The position numbers were made by a program, and so were the translations under genes. The notes under the pieces are model-generated. The model did not search any database and had not been told where the DNA came from. It saw only the letters and a list, made by a program, of their open reading frames with translations. A stretch of 6,055 bases of DNA from an uncultured Bacteroidota bacterium. GTDB taxonomy: Bacteria > Bacteroidota > Bacteroidia > Flavobacteriales > Flavobacteriaceae. The stretch spans positions 1 to 6,055 of the forward strand of contig CAISUR010000357.1 of NCBI GenBank assembly GCA_903888655.1, written 5' to 3'. Of the stretch, positions 1-5,584 are shown in pieces (the first letter of the stretch is position 1; each line of letters opens with the position of its first letter).

Positions 1-1387
1 GGACAATATAAAAAACTACGTTCAACAAAATAAAGAACGTTTCATTAATGAGTTAATTGAATTATTAAAAATTCCATCCGTAAGTGCCGATACTGCTTAT
101 TCTCAAGATGTACTTGATACTGCCAATGCTGTAAAGGTTAGTTTGGAAAAAGCAGGATGTAAATTTGTAGAGATCTGTGAAACTCCAGGGTATCCAATAG
201 TGTATGGTGAACATATTATTGACAAAGCACTTCCTACCGTGTTAGTGTATGGTCATTATGATGTACAACCCGCAGATCCAATGGAGCTTTGGACTTCGCC
301 TCCTTTTGAACCAGTGATAAAAATGACCGAAATTCATCCTGAAGGAGCCATTTTTGCACGTGGTGCTTGTGACGATAAAGGTCAAATGTACATGCACGTT
401 AAGGCATTTGAATATATGATTGAAAGTAAGACTTTACCATGCAATGTGAAATTTATGATTGAAGGTGAAGAAGAAGTAGGATCTAAAAGTTTGAGTTGGT
501 TTGTGGAACGCAATCAAGAAAAATTAGCCAACGATGTTATTTTGATTTCAGATACTGGGATGATCTCTAATAAACAACCTTCCATTACTACTGGTTTACG
601 TGGATTAAGTTATGTTGAAGTAGAGGTTACAGGTCCAAACAGAGACTTGCATTCAGGTTTATATGGCGGTGCTGTCGCGAATCCTATCAATGTGTTGACT
701 AAAATGATTGCATCGTTGCATGATGAAAACAATCATATTACTATTCCAGGATTTTACGATAAAGTTGAAGAGTTAACCGAAGCAGAACGAGCTGAAATGG
801 CCAAGGCTCCATTCAGTTTAGACAATTATAAAAAAGCATTGGATATTGAAGATGTGTATGGAGAAACTGGCTATGTAACTAATGAACGAAACTCTATTCG
901 TCCCACCTTAGACGTAAACGGAATTTGGGGCGGATATACTGGCGAAGGTGCAAAAACTGTAATTGCAAGTCAGGCATTTGCTAAAATATCAATGCGATTA
1001 GTACCAAATCAAGATTGGGAAGAAATTACAGAATTGTTTACTAAACACTTTGAAAGCATTGCTCCTTCTGGCGTAACAGTTAAAGTAAAACCACATCATG
1101 GCGGACAAGGTTATGTAACTCCAATCGATAGCATTGGTTACAAAGCCGCGAATAAAGCTTATACAGAAACTTTTGGTGTTCCTGCAATTCCGGTGCGTTC
1201 TGGAGGAAGTATTCCAATTGTTGCTTTATTCGAAAAAGAATTAAAATCTAAAACTATACTAATGGGATTCGGATTGGATTCTGATGCGATTCATTCGCCA
1301 AACGAGCATTTTGGAATTTTTAATTACTTAAAAGGAATTGAAACTATTCCGTTGTTTTATAAGTATTTTGTAGAAATGAGTAAATAG
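1..1387 (+). CDS. M20 family metallodipeptidase (carnosinase/PepV-like), start codon just outside window
   Basis: This is a zinc-dependent dipeptidase that should hydrolyse dipeptides or short peptides in the cytoplasm. The reading frame is open from position 2 (D-N-I-K-N-Y-V...). Base 1 is G, which fits an ATG whose last base is position 1, so only about two bases of the gene are missing and the protein would be about 462 residues, normal for the family. A TTG at 143 is in frame but would delete the conserved N-terminal helix, so I reject it as the start. Numbering from the presumed Met, the M20 metal-site motifs are complete: H86-Y-D88 (GHYDVQP), bridging D125 (RGACDDKG), catalytic E158 and metal ligand E159 (EGEEEVGS), D185 (SDTG), and H432 (DAIHSPNEHF). 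The lid/dimerisation domain is present, including H218 (DLHSGLYGG), which in the family contacts the substrate. No signal peptide is seen. The exact substrate cannot be told from sequence. The next gene downstream is separated by a terminator and a repeat. Confidence 0.93.
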   Translation, partial: DNIKNYVQQNKERFINELIELLKIPSVSADTAYSQDVLDTANAVKVSLEKAGCKFVEICETPGYPIVYGEHIIDKALPTVLVYGHYDVQPADPMELWTSPPFEPVIKMTEIHPEGAIFARGACDDKGQMYMHVKAFEYMIESKTLPCNVKFMIEGEEEVGSKSLSWFVERNQEKLANDVILISDTGMISNKQPSITTGLRGLSYVEVEVTGPNRDLHSGLYGGAVANPINVLTKMIASLHDENNHITIPGFYDKVEELTEAERAEMAKAPFSLDNYKKALDIEDVYGETGYVTNERNSIRPTLDVNGIWGGYTGEGAKTVIASQAFAKISMRLVPNQDWEEITELFTKHFESIAPSGVTVKVKPHHGGQGYVTPIDSIGYKAANKAYTETFGVPAIPVRSGGSIPIVALFEKELKSKTILMGFGLDSDAIHSPNEHFGIFNYLKGIETIPLFYKYFVEMSK

Positions 1388-1405
1388 TTTTCCTCTAAAA
1401 ACGTT

Positions 1406-1423
1406 GTTCTATAAAGAACTTTT
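1406..1423 (+). terminator. small hairpin ahead of the main terminator
   Basis: GTTCT (1406-1410) pairs with AGAAC (1415-1419) around an ATAA loop and is followed by four T. The stem is only 5 bp, so it is probably accessory to the stronger hairpin immediately downstream. Together they form a tandem pair after the dipeptidase stop codon. Confidence 0.35.
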
Positions 1424-1460
1424 ATCCGTTCATTCTTAAGAGAGGGAACGGATTTTTTTT
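1424..1460 (+). terminator. rho-independent terminator of the dipeptidase gene
   Basis: A perfect 8-bp stem, ATCCGTTC (1424-1431) with GAACGGAT (1446-1453), encloses a 14-nt loop and runs directly into a tract of eight T (1453-1460). It lies about 37 bases after the TAG stop at 1385-1387. Stem, spacing and T tract are all typical of an intrinsic terminator on the plus strand. Confidence 0.85.
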
Positions 1461-1605
1461 GGCGTCCCGCTATTGCCATTAAATTCGTCAAAGTAACAAA
1501 TACGTCAATGGCAATAGCGTCGGGCTTTTCGCACTCGCTTTTTGGCTTCGTTACCTCCGCCAAAAGAGCTCAAACAAAGCTGCAATCCCTAACGCAAACC
1601 ATCGC
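1461..1605. repeat. GC-richer palindromic intergenic element, probable dispersed REP-like repeat
   Basis: This block is visibly richer in G+C than its surroundings and contains two strong stem-loops. The first pairs CGCTATTGCCATT (1468-1480) with AATGGCAATAGCG (1507-1519), 13 bp perfect, and can extend to CC/GG across a 2-nt bulge. Its 26-nt loop contains CGTCAA at 1486, repeated as CGTCAA at 1503. The second pairs GCTTTTTGGC (1537-1546) with GCCAAAAGAGC (1559-1569) with one bulged G. The block then ends in CAATCCCTAACGC. From memory, phrases such as GCGTCGGGC...CAATCCCTAACGC recur between genes in Flavobacterium genomes, but I could not search for this. An ATG at 1508 opens a frame that joins the next gene, but it lies inside a repeat arm and is not a credible start. 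The boundaries are approximate. Confidence 0.6.
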
Positions 1606-1640
1606 TAAAAAGATAATTTTCAACTTTTTACAACACACTG

Positions 1641-1649
1641 TAATTTTTG
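1641..1649 (+). promoter_or_regulatory. weak candidate -7 element for the DUF4407 gene
   Basis: TAATTTTTG resembles the Bacteroidota -7 consensus TAnnTTTG with one extra base, 44 bases before the ATG at 1694. I see no clear TTTG at the usual distance upstream. The rest of 1606-1693 is AT-rich leader with no other structure or recognisable ribosome binding site. Confidence 0.2.
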
Positions 1650-1693
1650 GCATCAAATTAGTACTAACAGATATCAATCAAAATCAATCAATC

Positions 1694-2794
1694 ATGTTAA
1701 AACGTTTTTTTATCTTATGTTCTGGTGTCGATAGCGACATTGTGAACAGTTGTTCCAATGGCGAACAAAACAAATATGCTGGTATAGGAGCGACTGTGTT
1801 CTTTACGGCAGTTATGGCTTTTATAGCTGGTAGTTATGCGCTTTTTACGGTTTTCGACAATGTATATACTGCTGTTTTTTTCGGATTAATTTGGAGTTTA
1901 CTCATCTTCAATCTCGACCGATTTATAGTTTCTACCATAAAAAAAAGAGATAACTTTTTAAATGAATTTATTCAAGCGACACCACGAATTGTATTAGCTA
2001 TCATTATTGCTATTGTAATTTCAAAACCATTAGAAATCAAAATTTTTCAAAAGGAAATTAATACTGTTATTTTGAAAGAGAAAATCGAAATGGCAATGGA
2101 AAACAAAAAACAAGTTACTAATTATTTTAAAAGTGATGTAGAAAAGAATAAAGCCGAAACCGATAGTCTCAAAGCATCAATTTCTAAAAAAGAGAAAGAA
2201 GTGATTGCACTTTATCAATCGTATATTACTGAAGCAGAAGGAAGTGCTGGTACAAAAAAAATAGGTAAAGGACCCATTTACAAAGAAAAAAGAGCCGCTT
2301 ATGATTTGGCTGCCAAACAATTAGATTCTTTAAAATCAACTAACGTAAAAATCATTGCAACCAAAGAAGCTGCCGCCAGAATTTTACAAGCAGATGTAGA
2401 CCATAAAGTTTCCGAAACACAACCCATTATTGATGGCTTTGATGGATTAATGGCGCGTATTACCGCCTTAAATAAATTACCTTGGTTGCCATCCTTTTTT
2501 ATAATGTTATTATTTCTTGCTATTGAAACGTCTCCTATTATTGCTAAATTATTATCGCCAAGAGGAGAATATGACTTTAAGCAAGAAGACGCCGAAATGG
2601 GCATTAAAAATAGAATAGCTCAAAATCGTTATCAAAGTGAATTGCAAAAGAAAACCGATGCTGAAATCTACGATAAAGTCTATACCGATATTAAAGATGA
2701 TAAAGAGCTTTATAATTACAAAAAGAAAAGTGCCCTTGAATTATTAAAACTGCAAGCTGATGGGTTTGTAGATAGACAAAAGAAGTCAATGTAA
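1694..2794 (+). CDS. DUF4407 domain-containing integral membrane protein
   Basis: A 366-residue inner-membrane protein of the DUF4407 family, which has no established function. The N-terminus MLKRFFILCSGVDSDIV followed by N-K-Y-A-G-I-G-A is the typical family opening, which decides the ATG at 1694. The frame stays open further upstream, but that part is repeat-derived. Predicted membrane helices lie at about residues 29-54, 57-80, 97-113 and 264-287. Family-like motifs are NLDRFIVS (73-80), SKPLEIKIF (110-118), GPIYKEK (193-199) and ETSPIIAKL (278-286). Residues 120-260 are charged, heptad-like and probably coiled coil. By the positive-inside rule (KKRD after helix 2, and the basic/acidic C-terminus) this loop would be outside the cytoplasmic membrane and both ends inside. 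The C-terminal tail (288-366) is also highly charged and helical. The gene is flanked by the repeat and, 12 bp after its stop, by a converging gene. Family call is confident; function unknown. Confidence 0.85.
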   Translation: MLKRFFILCSGVDSDIVNSCSNGEQNKYAGIGATVFFTAVMAFIAGSYALFTVFDNVYTAVFFGLIWSLLIFNLDRFIVSTIKKRDNFLNEFIQATPRIVLAIIIAIVISKPLEIKIFQKEINTVILKEKIEMAMENKKQVTNYFKSDVEKNKAETDSLKASISKKEKEVIALYQSYITEAEGSAGTKKIGKGPIYKEKRAAYDLAAKQLDSLKSTNVKIIATKEAAARILQADVDHKVSETQPIIDGFDGLMARITALNKLPWLPSFFIMLLFLAIETSPIIAKLLSPRGEYDFKQEDAEMGIKNRIAQNRYQSELQKKTDAEIYDKVYTDIKDDKELYNYKKKSALELLKLQADGFVDRQKKSM

Positions 2795-2805
2795 GACGTT
2801 AAAGA

Positions 2806-2824
2806 ATTATTTATTTAAAATAAT
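2806..2824. terminator. weak AT-only hairpin between converging genes
   Basis: ATTATTT (2806-2812) pairs with AAATAAT (2818-2824) around ATTTA. It sits at the junction of the converging DUF4407 and LuxR-type genes, whose stop codons are separated by only 12 bp. It overlaps the end of the minus-strand gene. All pairs are A-T, so it may be a weak bidirectional terminator or simply chance in AT-rich DNA. Confidence 0.25.
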
Positions 2825-3430
2825 ATTGTTTTGTCTTTTAAATAGTTCCGACATGTGAATGATGTTATTAACTTTTGTTTTTTCAAAAATTCGCTTTTTA
2901 TAGGTACTTATTGTTGTTTTGGCAAGATTCTTTTTTTCCGATATTTTGGTAACCGACATGCCTTTAATCAACATTAAAGCGACTTCCAATTCTCTTTCAG
3001 ATAACAAGTACATTATATTTTGAGATTTACTTTTCTTTTTTATTCTTAAAGGAGTCCTGTTTTTTTTGCTTAATTGTATTGAGGAATTTATTAATTCGAC
3101 AATATATTTTTTAGAGGAATTTTCAAGAATTATACCAACAGATTTTTCTTTAATTGTAATTAAATTTTCCGAATCAATCGATTTATTAGGAATGATAAAT
3201 AGTTTGATTTTAGGGTCAGTTTTTGTGATATAATCAATTAATTCAAGGTCTTTGAGAATATTGTTAATTTCGATAATCGCTATATCAAAATGTTTTAAAC
3301 TAATTTTTTTTAATAGTTCCGATTTTTTGACGTTTACTATATTACTGGCAAGAATATCATTAGTAATTATAGTAGTAATTCCAGTTCTATTTATTTCATT
3401 TTCAACGGTAAGTAATATATTTATGTTCAT
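2807..3430 (-). CDS. LuxR-family transcriptional regulator with degenerate receiver-like N-terminus
   Basis: A 207-residue DNA-binding regulator. Residues about 143-197 form a GerE/LuxR helix-turn-helix: L-S-E-R-E-L-E-V, then K-G-M-S-V-T-K-I-S, then recognition helix K-T-T-I-S-T-Y-K-K-R-I-F-E-K, matching flavobacterial response regulators. Residues 1-120 have the alternating strand/helix pattern of a CheY-like receiver, but the phosphorylation chemistry is absent. The first strand reads NILLTVENE with no acidic Asp pair. The third strand reads DIAIIEI with Glu54 where the phospho-acceptor Asp should be. The region expected to carry the invariant Lys reads GIILENSSKK. It is therefore likely a phosphorylation-independent (pseudo-receiver) regulator; this is inference. 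The linker (121-138) is very Lys/Arg-rich. The start is an ATG with no in-frame alternative nearby. No partner kinase is in the window, and target genes are unknown. Confidence 0.82.
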   Translation of the reverse strand: MNINILLTVENEINRTGITTIITNDILASNIVNVKKSELLKKISLKHFDIAIIEINNILKDLELIDYITKTDPKIKLFIIPNKSIDSENLITIKEKSVGIILENSSKKYIVELINSSIQLSKKNRTPLRIKKKSKSQNIMYLLSERELEVALMLIKGMSVTKISEKKNLAKTTISTYKKRIFEKTKVNNIIHMSELFKRQNNIILNK

Positions 3431-3510
3431 AAGTCTCTTACATTAAATGGCTTAATTAATTATAATAATTTTTTGTTTTAGAATTTTGTCAAATAGTTTC
3501 GAGATCTTAA

Positions 3511-3882
3511 CTATACAGAAATCAAACTTATATTAAATTTTGTTTCTTCAATAATACTTTTAGTGCTTTTATCAATTAAATCAAAGCTTCCCAGTATTAT
3601 GGTAAGATTAAAGTCCATTGCTAATTTAATTTCAATGTTTTTTACATTTTTACCCATAGCTACATCAGGTAAAATATAAACAGCATCTGCCATCATAAGA
3701 TCTTGTAAATTTTTCTTTTTAGCTGTTTCTGGCATCATATCGTTGTTCATTAATCGCTCTAAAGGATTAATTACTTGATACCCTAATTCTATCAAATCTA
3801 AATGGGTTTTATAAAATTTTTTTTGACATTCATCATCAATTACTGGAGGAATAGCTCCAATTATATAAATTTTTCTTTTCAT
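3511..3882 (-). CDS. DUF4406 / nucleoside 2-deoxyribosyltransferase-like protein
   Basis: A small cytoplasmic protein of 123 residues with the Rossmann-like fold of nucleoside 2-deoxyribosyltransferases. It opens MKRKIYIIGAIPP, equivalent to the family's K-I-Y-I-S-G-P, has L-I-E-L-G-Y-Q-V-I-N-P (30-40), then MADAVYILPD (64-73) and G-K-N-V-K-N-I-E-I-K-L-A (77-88). Glu84 aligns with the catalytic nucleophile of the deoxyribosyltransferases, so the active site may be intact; this alignment is by eye. DUF4406 members are often encoded in phages and mobile regions, and their substrates are mostly untested. An upstream in-frame TTG at 3942 would add 20 residues (LILISWLVF...) that do not fit the family, so the ATG at 3882 is chosen. 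The gene lies 145 bp downstream of the membrane-protein gene and 80 bp upstream of the LuxR-type gene, all on the same strand. A nested inverted repeat lies in the upstream gap. Confidence 0.72.
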   Translation of the reverse strand: MKRKIYIIGAIPPVIDDECQKKFYKTHLDLIELGYQVINPLERLMNNDMMPETAKKKNLQDLMMADAVYILPDVAMGKNVKNIEIKLAMDFNLTIILGSFDLIDKSTKSIIEETKFNISLISV

Positions 3883-3909
3883 TAGATGTAAACTTTTTCT
3901 TTTTTCAAA

Positions 3910-3994
3910 AACTAACCAGCTAATCAAAATGAGTACCCCCAAATTGTCTCAAATGATGTGTTAATTCAATGTAGAAATTAACTGCTGGTTAGTT
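3910..3994 (-). repeat. 11-bp inverted repeat with an inner hairpin, upstream of DUF4406 gene
   Basis: AACTAACCAGC (3910-3920) is the perfect reverse complement of GCTGGTTAGTT (3984-3994). Inside it, GTTAATT (3960-3966) pairs with AATTAAC (3976-3982) around a 9-nt loop, one base from the outer arm. In minus-strand RNA the last outer arm runs into five T (GGTTAGTTTTTG), so it could act as a terminator/attenuator between the membrane-protein gene and the DUF4406 gene, or as a paired operator 28 bases before the ATG. Upstream GGTTA (4004-4008 on the minus strand) could pair with the TAACC of the first arm instead, giving a mutually exclusive fold. No flanking target-site duplication is seen. Confidence 0.5.
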
Positions 3995-4027
3995 AGAACA
4001 CTATAACCAAATTACAATTCATTATTA

Positions 4028-4465
4028 TTATCCGACCCTTAAAAAACGGTCATTTTCTTTAAGTTTTTTGTTTGTTTTATTAACAAAGTCTTTCGCCGCA
4101 TATTTCAATTCGGTAGTTACTTGAATCGAAATGAAATCATTTGTATTAGTTAAAATGACGATAGTATATAAGTATTTTTTAAACGTAAACGACAGTAGGA
4201 TTAATAATGCGGCGATTACATAAGATATTGTCATAAAAACAATATTGATTTCAATATAAAAGGTCGTAAAACAAAGTATCAGTAAAGAAAACAGTAGTGA
4301 AAAAACATTAACTTTCTTTTCTTGTGTTTTCTTTATTTTTATACTTTTAAGATTTTCTAGATAAAAACACGATAGCGCATTTTCTCGCTGCAAATAAATG
4401 CGATCGACAAATATTAATCCGTATGAATTAGAAAAAACTAGACTTGATTGTTTGGAATTGGTCAT
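4028..4465 (-). CDS. small two-helix membrane protein of unknown function, possible split PH-like fold
   Basis: A 145-residue protein I do not firmly recognise. The N-terminal 50 residues look like short beta strands (GLIFVDRIYLQ, FYLENLKSIKIKK). Two hydrophobic helices follow at about 53-70 and 73-95 with a very short turn. A strand-rich segment (LYTIVILTNTNDFISIQV, 99-116) and an amphipathic helix (KYAAKDFVNKTNKKL, 121-135) close it. This layout, with strand-rich halves split by a transmembrane hairpin and a closing helix, resembles DUF6232-type or bacterial PH-like membrane proteins; the match is by architecture only. With the N-terminus cytoplasmic, both soluble parts would lie in the cytoplasm. 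The ATG at 4465 is preferred over an in-frame TTG at 4486, which overlaps a candidate -7 element. It is 234 bp downstream of the PH-SHOCT gene, with a terminator in between. Confidence 0.65.
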   Translation of the reverse strand: MTNSKQSSLVFSNSYGLIFVDRIYLQRENALSCFYLENLKSIKIKKTQEKKVNVFSLLFSLLILCFTTFYIEINIVFMTISYVIAALLILLSFTFKKYLYTIVILTNTNDFISIQVTTELKYAAKDFVNKTNKKLKENDRFLRVG

Positions 4466-4483
4466 AAAAATTTTATTCTGAAC

Positions 4484-4491
4484 CAAATTTA
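4484..4491 (-). promoter_or_regulatory. candidate -7 element for the two-helix membrane protein gene
   Basis: On the minus strand this reads TAAATTTG, an exact match to the Bacteroidota consensus TAnnTTTG, ending 18 bases before the ATG at 4465. No clear -33 TTTG is found at the usual spacing, so the call is tentative. Confidence 0.35.
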
Positions 4492-4542
4492 TTTATTAAA
4501 TAAGTTGGAACGAATAGAATTTTGTTATAACCGTTTTTTGTG

Positions 4543-4563
4543 TAGTTAAAAATCTATTAACTA
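4543..4563. repeat. 7-bp inverted repeat in the intergenic region
   Basis: TAGTTAA (4543-4549) and TTAACTA (4557-4563) are a perfect inverted repeat around 7 bases, about 80 bases upstream of the two-helix membrane protein gene. It could be an operator or a chance AT-rich palindrome. The bases just after it make AACTAAC (4559-4565), also present in both arms of the 3910-3994 repeat. Nothing else stands out in 4492-4640. Confidence 0.25.
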
Positions 4564-4643
4564 ACGATAAATAATTTGATGAAATGCTGTTAAAGACTTA
4601 ATTTTATTGAGACTTTTTTGAATTGAAGTAATTGAAATAAAAC

Positions 4644-4672
4644 AAAAAAGGCTCATAAATTTTATGGCCTTT
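4644..4672 (-). terminator. rho-independent terminator of the PH-SHOCT gene
   Basis: On the minus strand AAAGGC (4672-4667) and CATAA (4666-4662) pair with TTATG (4658-4654) and GCCTTT (4652-4647) around a 3-nt loop with one bulged base. The stem leads into a run of six T in total. It lies 27 bases after the TAA stop of the PH-SHOCT gene. The opposite strand also ends in CCTTTCTT, so weak bidirectional action is possible. Confidence 0.8.
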
Positions 4673-4699
4673 CTTATGCTAATTACGGATTTTGAAATT

Positions 4700-5410
4700 T
4701 TACATATAACTCAAAATCTCTTTTTTCAAATTGTCATATTCTCCTTGAAGAATTAGTCCGTTATCAAGAAGTTTTTTGTAATTCTGTAATTTTTCAAACA
4801 ATTCATCTTGAGATAACTCACTTAATTTTCGGTCGGTTGAAGTTTCTGTTTTAGGTTCGTCAAAAGAGGTATAGGCAGTTGCAGGCATAATCTCTGCATA
4901 ATTCGTCACTTCCTCTGTTTCCATTTCTTCAATTTCATTAGCGTCTTTGGCAGTAGCGTCAATAGAAGTGTTTTCTTGGTTTTTAGCATCTGCTGTAACG
5001 CTAGTTGAAACTCCATTTTTTAAAATATCCAATTGCTCTTTGGCAAAAGTGTATAATTTTCTCGCCTGATTTTTAGGTAAGTAATCAATGGTATGCGTTA
5101 ATTCTGATTTTGTAGTAAACGTAAAATCGGCTCCAAGAATTCCTTCTTTCACAAAACTACTTACGATGTCATCCCAATCATAATCGACAAACTCCATAGA
5201 TAAACCAAGGTTTTTAGGTTTGCATATTATGATTCTTTTATTAGTAACCACAATGCTATCGGGAAAAATTGTTACTGCTGGTTTTTTTTGAACTGCTATG
5301 TACCCAATTTCTTCATTAGACATCAGCAAATTATTTAATTTTGCAGTGATTTTCTCAATGGCTTTTGGATCTTGGTCTTCGTTTAATATTTTCTTTAAAT
5401 TATCAATCAT
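4700..5410 (-). CDS. bacterial PH domain protein with C-terminal SHOCT domain
   Basis: A soluble 236-residue protein without signal peptide or membrane helix. Residues about 31-130 match a bacterial pleckstrin-homology (bPH, YvcB/PF14470-like) domain: E-E-I-G-Y-I-A-V, then P-D-S-I-V-V-T-N-K-R-I-I-I-C-K-P-K (50-66) and the strand/helix ending TIDYLPKNQARKLYTFAKEQL. An acidic, Thr/Ala/Glu-rich, probably disordered linker spans about 133-198. Residues 203-235 are a SHOCT motif: L-F-E-K-L-Q-N-Y-K-K-L-L-D-N-G-L-I-L, then E-Y-D-N-L-K-K-E-I-L. SHOCT helices are thought to mediate oligomerisation, and bPH domains bind membranes, proteins or ligands depending on the member; the role here is unknown. 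The ATG at 5410 is preferred to an in-frame TTG at 5443, which sits inside the promoter -7 element. It has its own promoter and terminator, so it appears monocistronic. Confidence 0.83.
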   Translation of the reverse strand: MIDNLKKILNEDQDPKAIEKITAKLNNLLMSNEEIGYIAVQKKPAVTIFPDSIVVTNKRIIICKPKNLGLSMEFVDYDWDDIVSSFVKEGILGADFTFTTKSELTHTIDYLPKNQARKLYTFAKEQLDILKNGVSTSVTADAKNQENTSIDATAKDANEIEEMETEEVTNYAEIMPATAYTSFDEPKTETSTDRKLSELSQDELFEKLQNYKKLLDNGLILQGEYDNLKKEILSYM

Positions 5411-5440
5411 GATAGTTGTTTTGAATTTTATTTTGTTTTG

Positions 5441-5473
5441 CAAAAGTAATGCCTAATTTTCAAATGAGACAAA
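5441..5473 (-). promoter_or_regulatory. Bacteroidota-type promoter of the PH-SHOCT gene
   Basis: On the minus strand TTTG (5473-5470) is followed after 21 bases by TACTTTTG (5448-5441), an exact TAnnTTTG -7 element with spacing inside the 17-23 bp range known for Flavobacterium/Bacteroides promoters. It lies 30 bases before the ATG at 5410, giving a short leader. Confidence 0.7.
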
Positions 5474-5521
5474 TTCGTTACAAAATTTTCATAAGTTTTA
5501 AAAACAATTTTTCATCTAATT

Positions 5522-5551
5522 GAAAAAGGTTTAAATCACTTAAATAGAACC
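5522..5551 (-). terminator. weak candidate terminator after the orphan receiver-like gene
   Basis: On the minus strand GGTT (5551-5548) can pair with AACC (5531-5528) around an AT-rich interior that may add a few pairs, followed by TTTTT. The stem is short, and the call rests mainly on its place 34 bases after the stop of the 125-residue gene and on the T tract. Confidence 0.3.
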
Positions 5552-5584
5552 AAAACACCATTGCAAGAGTCTTTTAACTTAAAA

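Noticed and set aside
1357..1563. Minus-strand ORF of 68 codons across the terminator and repeat
   Set aside because: It overlaps the end of the dipeptidase gene, the terminator hairpin and the repeat, and its translation shows no domain-like pattern.
1508..1693. In-frame upstream extension of the DUF4407 gene from an ATG at 1508
   Set aside because: The added 62 residues come from the palindromic repeat and its AT-rich flank. The family N-terminus (MLKRFFILCSG) begins exactly at the ATG at 1694.
2299..2604. Minus-strand ORF of 101 codons inside the DUF4407 gene
   Set aside because: It lies wholly antisense to a well-supported gene and has no recognisable features.
3252..3446. Plus-strand hydrophobic ORF of 64 codons
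   Set aside because: It is antisense to the receiver-like half of the LuxR-type gene. Its hydrophobic look comes from reading AT-rich DNA in reverse.
3431..3500. Sigma-70-like TTGACA and TATAAT strings upstream of the LuxR-type gene
   Set aside because: They are spaced about 22 bases apart, too far for that promoter class, and Bacteroidota use a different consensus. No TAnnTTTG is present.
3493..3514. Hairpin ATAGTT/AACTAT at the end of the DUF4406 gene as a terminator
   Set aside because: It has only six AT-rich pairs, overlaps the stop codon, and is followed by a broken T tract (TTGACAAAA).
3883..3942. TTG start adding 20 residues to the DUF4406 protein
   Set aside because: The extension crosses an arm of the inverted repeat and does not fit the family, which starts at the first strand (MKRKIYIIG).
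3910..3994. Integron attC site or small MITE
   Set aside because: The arms do not fit the RYYYAAC/GTTRRRY core of attC sites, and there is no target-site duplication beside the repeat.
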